Part shown: in pieces, positions 52,454 to 53,874 of the stretch
Position numbering within the stretch: the stretch's first letter is position 1
Layout: each line of letters begins with the position of its first letter
DNA from: Chloroflexota bacterium
GTDB lineage: Bacteria; Chloroflexota; Dehalococcoidia; SM23-28-2; RBG-16-64-32
Assembly (NCBI GenBank): GCA_022561635.1
Contig: JADFQV010000009.1
Location: forward strand, 1 to 53,874
DNA: 53,874 bases
Direction of reading: 5' to 3'
Notes under the pieces: model-generated
Told to the model about the DNA's origin: nothing
Databases searched by the model: none
Seen by the model: the letters and a program-made list of their open reading frames with translations, nothing else
Translations under genes and position numbers: made by a program

Positions 52454-53874
52454 ATGGCAAACGGAGACAAGAAACAATACACAGGAGCACAGATGGTGAT
52501 GGAGTCGTTTCTGCGCGTCGGCGTAGACACGATCTTCGGGCTGCCGGGCGGCGCCAACCTGCCGCTCTACGACGTGCTGCCCGAGTACTACCCTCGCATT
52601 AAGCACTACATGGTGAAGCACGAACAGGCCGCCGCGCACGCCGCCGACGCCTACGCCCGCATCAAGGGCCAGGCCGGCGTCTGCTACGGCACATCCGGCC
52701 CCGGCGCCACGAACCTGGTGACCGGCATCGCCAACGCCTTCATGGACTCGGTGCCGCTGGTCTGCGTCACCGGCCAGGTGATCCGGGCGTTGATCGGCCG
52801 CGACGGCTTCCAGGAGGCGGACATCCAGGGCATCACGATCCCGATCACCAAGCACAACGAGCTCGTGCTGGACGTCGATGACATCCCGCGCGCGATGCAG
52901 CAGGCGTTCCACATCGCCACGACCGGCAGGCCCGGCCCGGTGCTCGTCGACATTCCGCGGGACACCCTGCAGCAGAAAGGCGAGTTCTACTGGAGCGAGA
53001 ACCTGCAGCTGCGCGGTTACCGCCAGAACGACCTCACGCCTGACCCGAACGAGATCCAGAAGGCCGCCGATCTCATCGCGCAGGCCGAGCGACCCGTGAT
53101 CCTCGCCGGGCACGGCGTCATCATCTCCAGAGCCTACGAAGAGTTGCTGAAGCTGGCGGAGACGGCCAACATCCCGGTGATCACGACGCTGCTGGGCATC
53201 AGCGGCTTCCCGGGAACGCACCCGCTGTACCTGGGCATGCCGGGGATGCACGGCATGTACTGGAACAACCGCGCGATCAACGAGGCTGACCTTCTGATCG
53301 GCCTGGGCGTCCGCTTCGACGACCGCGTGACCGGCCGCCTCGCGGACTTCGCGCCCAAAGCGAAGATCATTCACATCGAGATCGACGCGGCAGAGATCGG
53401 CAAGAACGTGCGCCCGGCGGCGGCGATCCATTGCGATCTCAAGGCCGGCCTGACCGAGCTGAACAAGCACGTCAAGCCCAAGGATCGCAGCCCCTGGTTC
53501 CAGTGGATCGACGATATGCGCCGGAACCACCCATCGATCACCATCCGCGAGACGGACGATGTGCTGCCGCAGTACGTCATCGACAGCATCTACCGCGAGA
53601 CGAAGGGCGACTGCATCATCTGCACAGGCGTCGGCCAGCACCAGATGTGGGCGGCGCAATACTTCTGGTACGACAAGCCGAACAGCTTCGTGACGTCCGG
53701 CGGCCTGGGAACGATGGGCTTCGAAGTGCCGGCCGCGATGGGCGCGCAGGTCGCCGCTCCGGACGAGACCGTCTGGTCGATCTGCGGCGACGGCGGCTTC
53801 ATGATGACGCTGCAAGAGCTGGCAACGATCGCCGAGTACAACTGGCCGATCAAGTTCGCGATCATCAACAACGG
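52454..53874 (+). CDS. ilvB: Acetolactate synthase large subunit, 3' end cut off
   Basis: The first 473 codons of a ThDP enzyme condensing pyruvate to acetolactate. FGLPGGANLPLYDVL, HEQAAAHAADAYARI (ThDP-activating Glu) and GTSGPGATNLVTGIANAFMD are N-terminal blocks; LGVRFDDRVTGRL lies in the FAD-type middle domain; GGLGTMGFEVPAAMGA and ICGDGGFMMTLQELATI (ThDP/metal motif) are C-terminal, ending at IINNG on the window edge. ATG at 52454 after GGAAGGAA. The missing end is about 100 residues. It is likely co-transcribed with ilvD and thus under the T-box. Confidence 0.95.
   Translation, partial: MANGDKKQYTGAQMVMESFLRVGVDTIFGLPGGANLPLYDVLPEYYPRIKHYMVKHEQAAAHAADAYARIKGQAGVCYGTSGPGATNLVTGIANAFMDSVPLVCVTGQVIRALIGRDGFQEADIQGITIPITKHNELVLDVDDIPRAMQQAFHIATTGRPGPVLVDIPRDTLQQKGEFYWSENLQLRGYRQNDLTPDPNEIQKAADLIAQAERPVILAGHGVIISRAYEELLKLAETANIPVITTLLGISGFPGTHPLYLGMPGMHGMYWNNRAINEADLLIGLGVRFDDRVTGRLADFAPKAKIIHIEIDAAEIGKNVRPAAAIHCDLKAGLTELNKHVKPKDRSPWFQWIDDMRRNHPSITIRETDDVLPQYVIDSIYRETKGDCIICTGVGQHQMWAAQYFWYDKPNSFVTSGGLGTMGFEVPAAMGAQVAAPDETVWSICGDGGFMMTLQELATIAEYNWPIKFAIINN

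Overview
The window is GC-rich bacterial chromosome with tight gene packing, many 4-base start/stop overlaps and frequent GTG/TTG starts. Proline/threonine-rich linkers, lipoprotein signals, a dockerin-like tail, T-box and L10-leader regulation and a mix of Gram-positive-style and Gram-negative-style families suggest a member of the Chloroflexota (perhaps a Dehalococcoidia-like lineage). This is inference from gene content; no rRNA gene is present. No insertion sequence, prophage or CRISPR array was seen.

Region 1 (1-14.9 kb) is a surface-polysaccharide locus. A minus-strand operon runs GT2 glycosyltransferase, rmlA, rmlB, RmlC-like cupin, rmlD, a monotopic phosphoglycosyl transferase, a GT4 glycosyltransferase and the start of a WecG/TagA-family gene. 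It makes dTDP-L-rhamnose and builds a lipid-linked glycan. Opposite it lies a 1234-residue methyltransferase / kinase-like / coiled-coil / double GT2 protein. A second minus-strand operon encodes a Wzm/Wzt-type ABC exporter and a YfhO-family membrane protein. The set resembles the rhamnan S-layer-glycan loci of Geobacillus (WsaE, WsaP, Wzm/Wzt, rml genes) and is the most interesting system in the window.

Region 2 (15-21.4 kb) holds a secreted lytic-transglycosylase-like protein with a dockerin-like tail, a small zinc-ribbon protein, undecaprenyl-diphosphatase, a HAD phosphatase, RadC, a C69/secernin-type Ntn hydrolase and a membrane-anchored LysM protein.

Region 3 (21.5-38.8 kb) is the information-processing core, all on the minus strand: rpoB-rpoC, glutamate dehydrogenase, a VTT-domain protein, ispD-ispF, tRNA-Tyr and tRNA-Thr, tuf, rpmG, secE, nusG, rplK, rplA and rplJ-rplL. 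The common rplJL-rpoBC linkage is broken. Good promoters precede rpoB, the tRNA-tuf unit and the L10 leader.

Region 4 (38.8-53.9 kb) has a DMT exporter and Ada (minus), then prs, secA, an unknown gene, ilvE, a PH-like membrane protein, an SGNH lipoprotein, a geranylgeranyl-reductase-family oxidoreductase and a DUF192 lipoprotein (plus). It ends with a T-box leader, apparently valine-specific, controlling ilvD and a truncated ilvB. ilvE and the ilvD-ilvB operon form part of branched-chain amino-acid synthesis.
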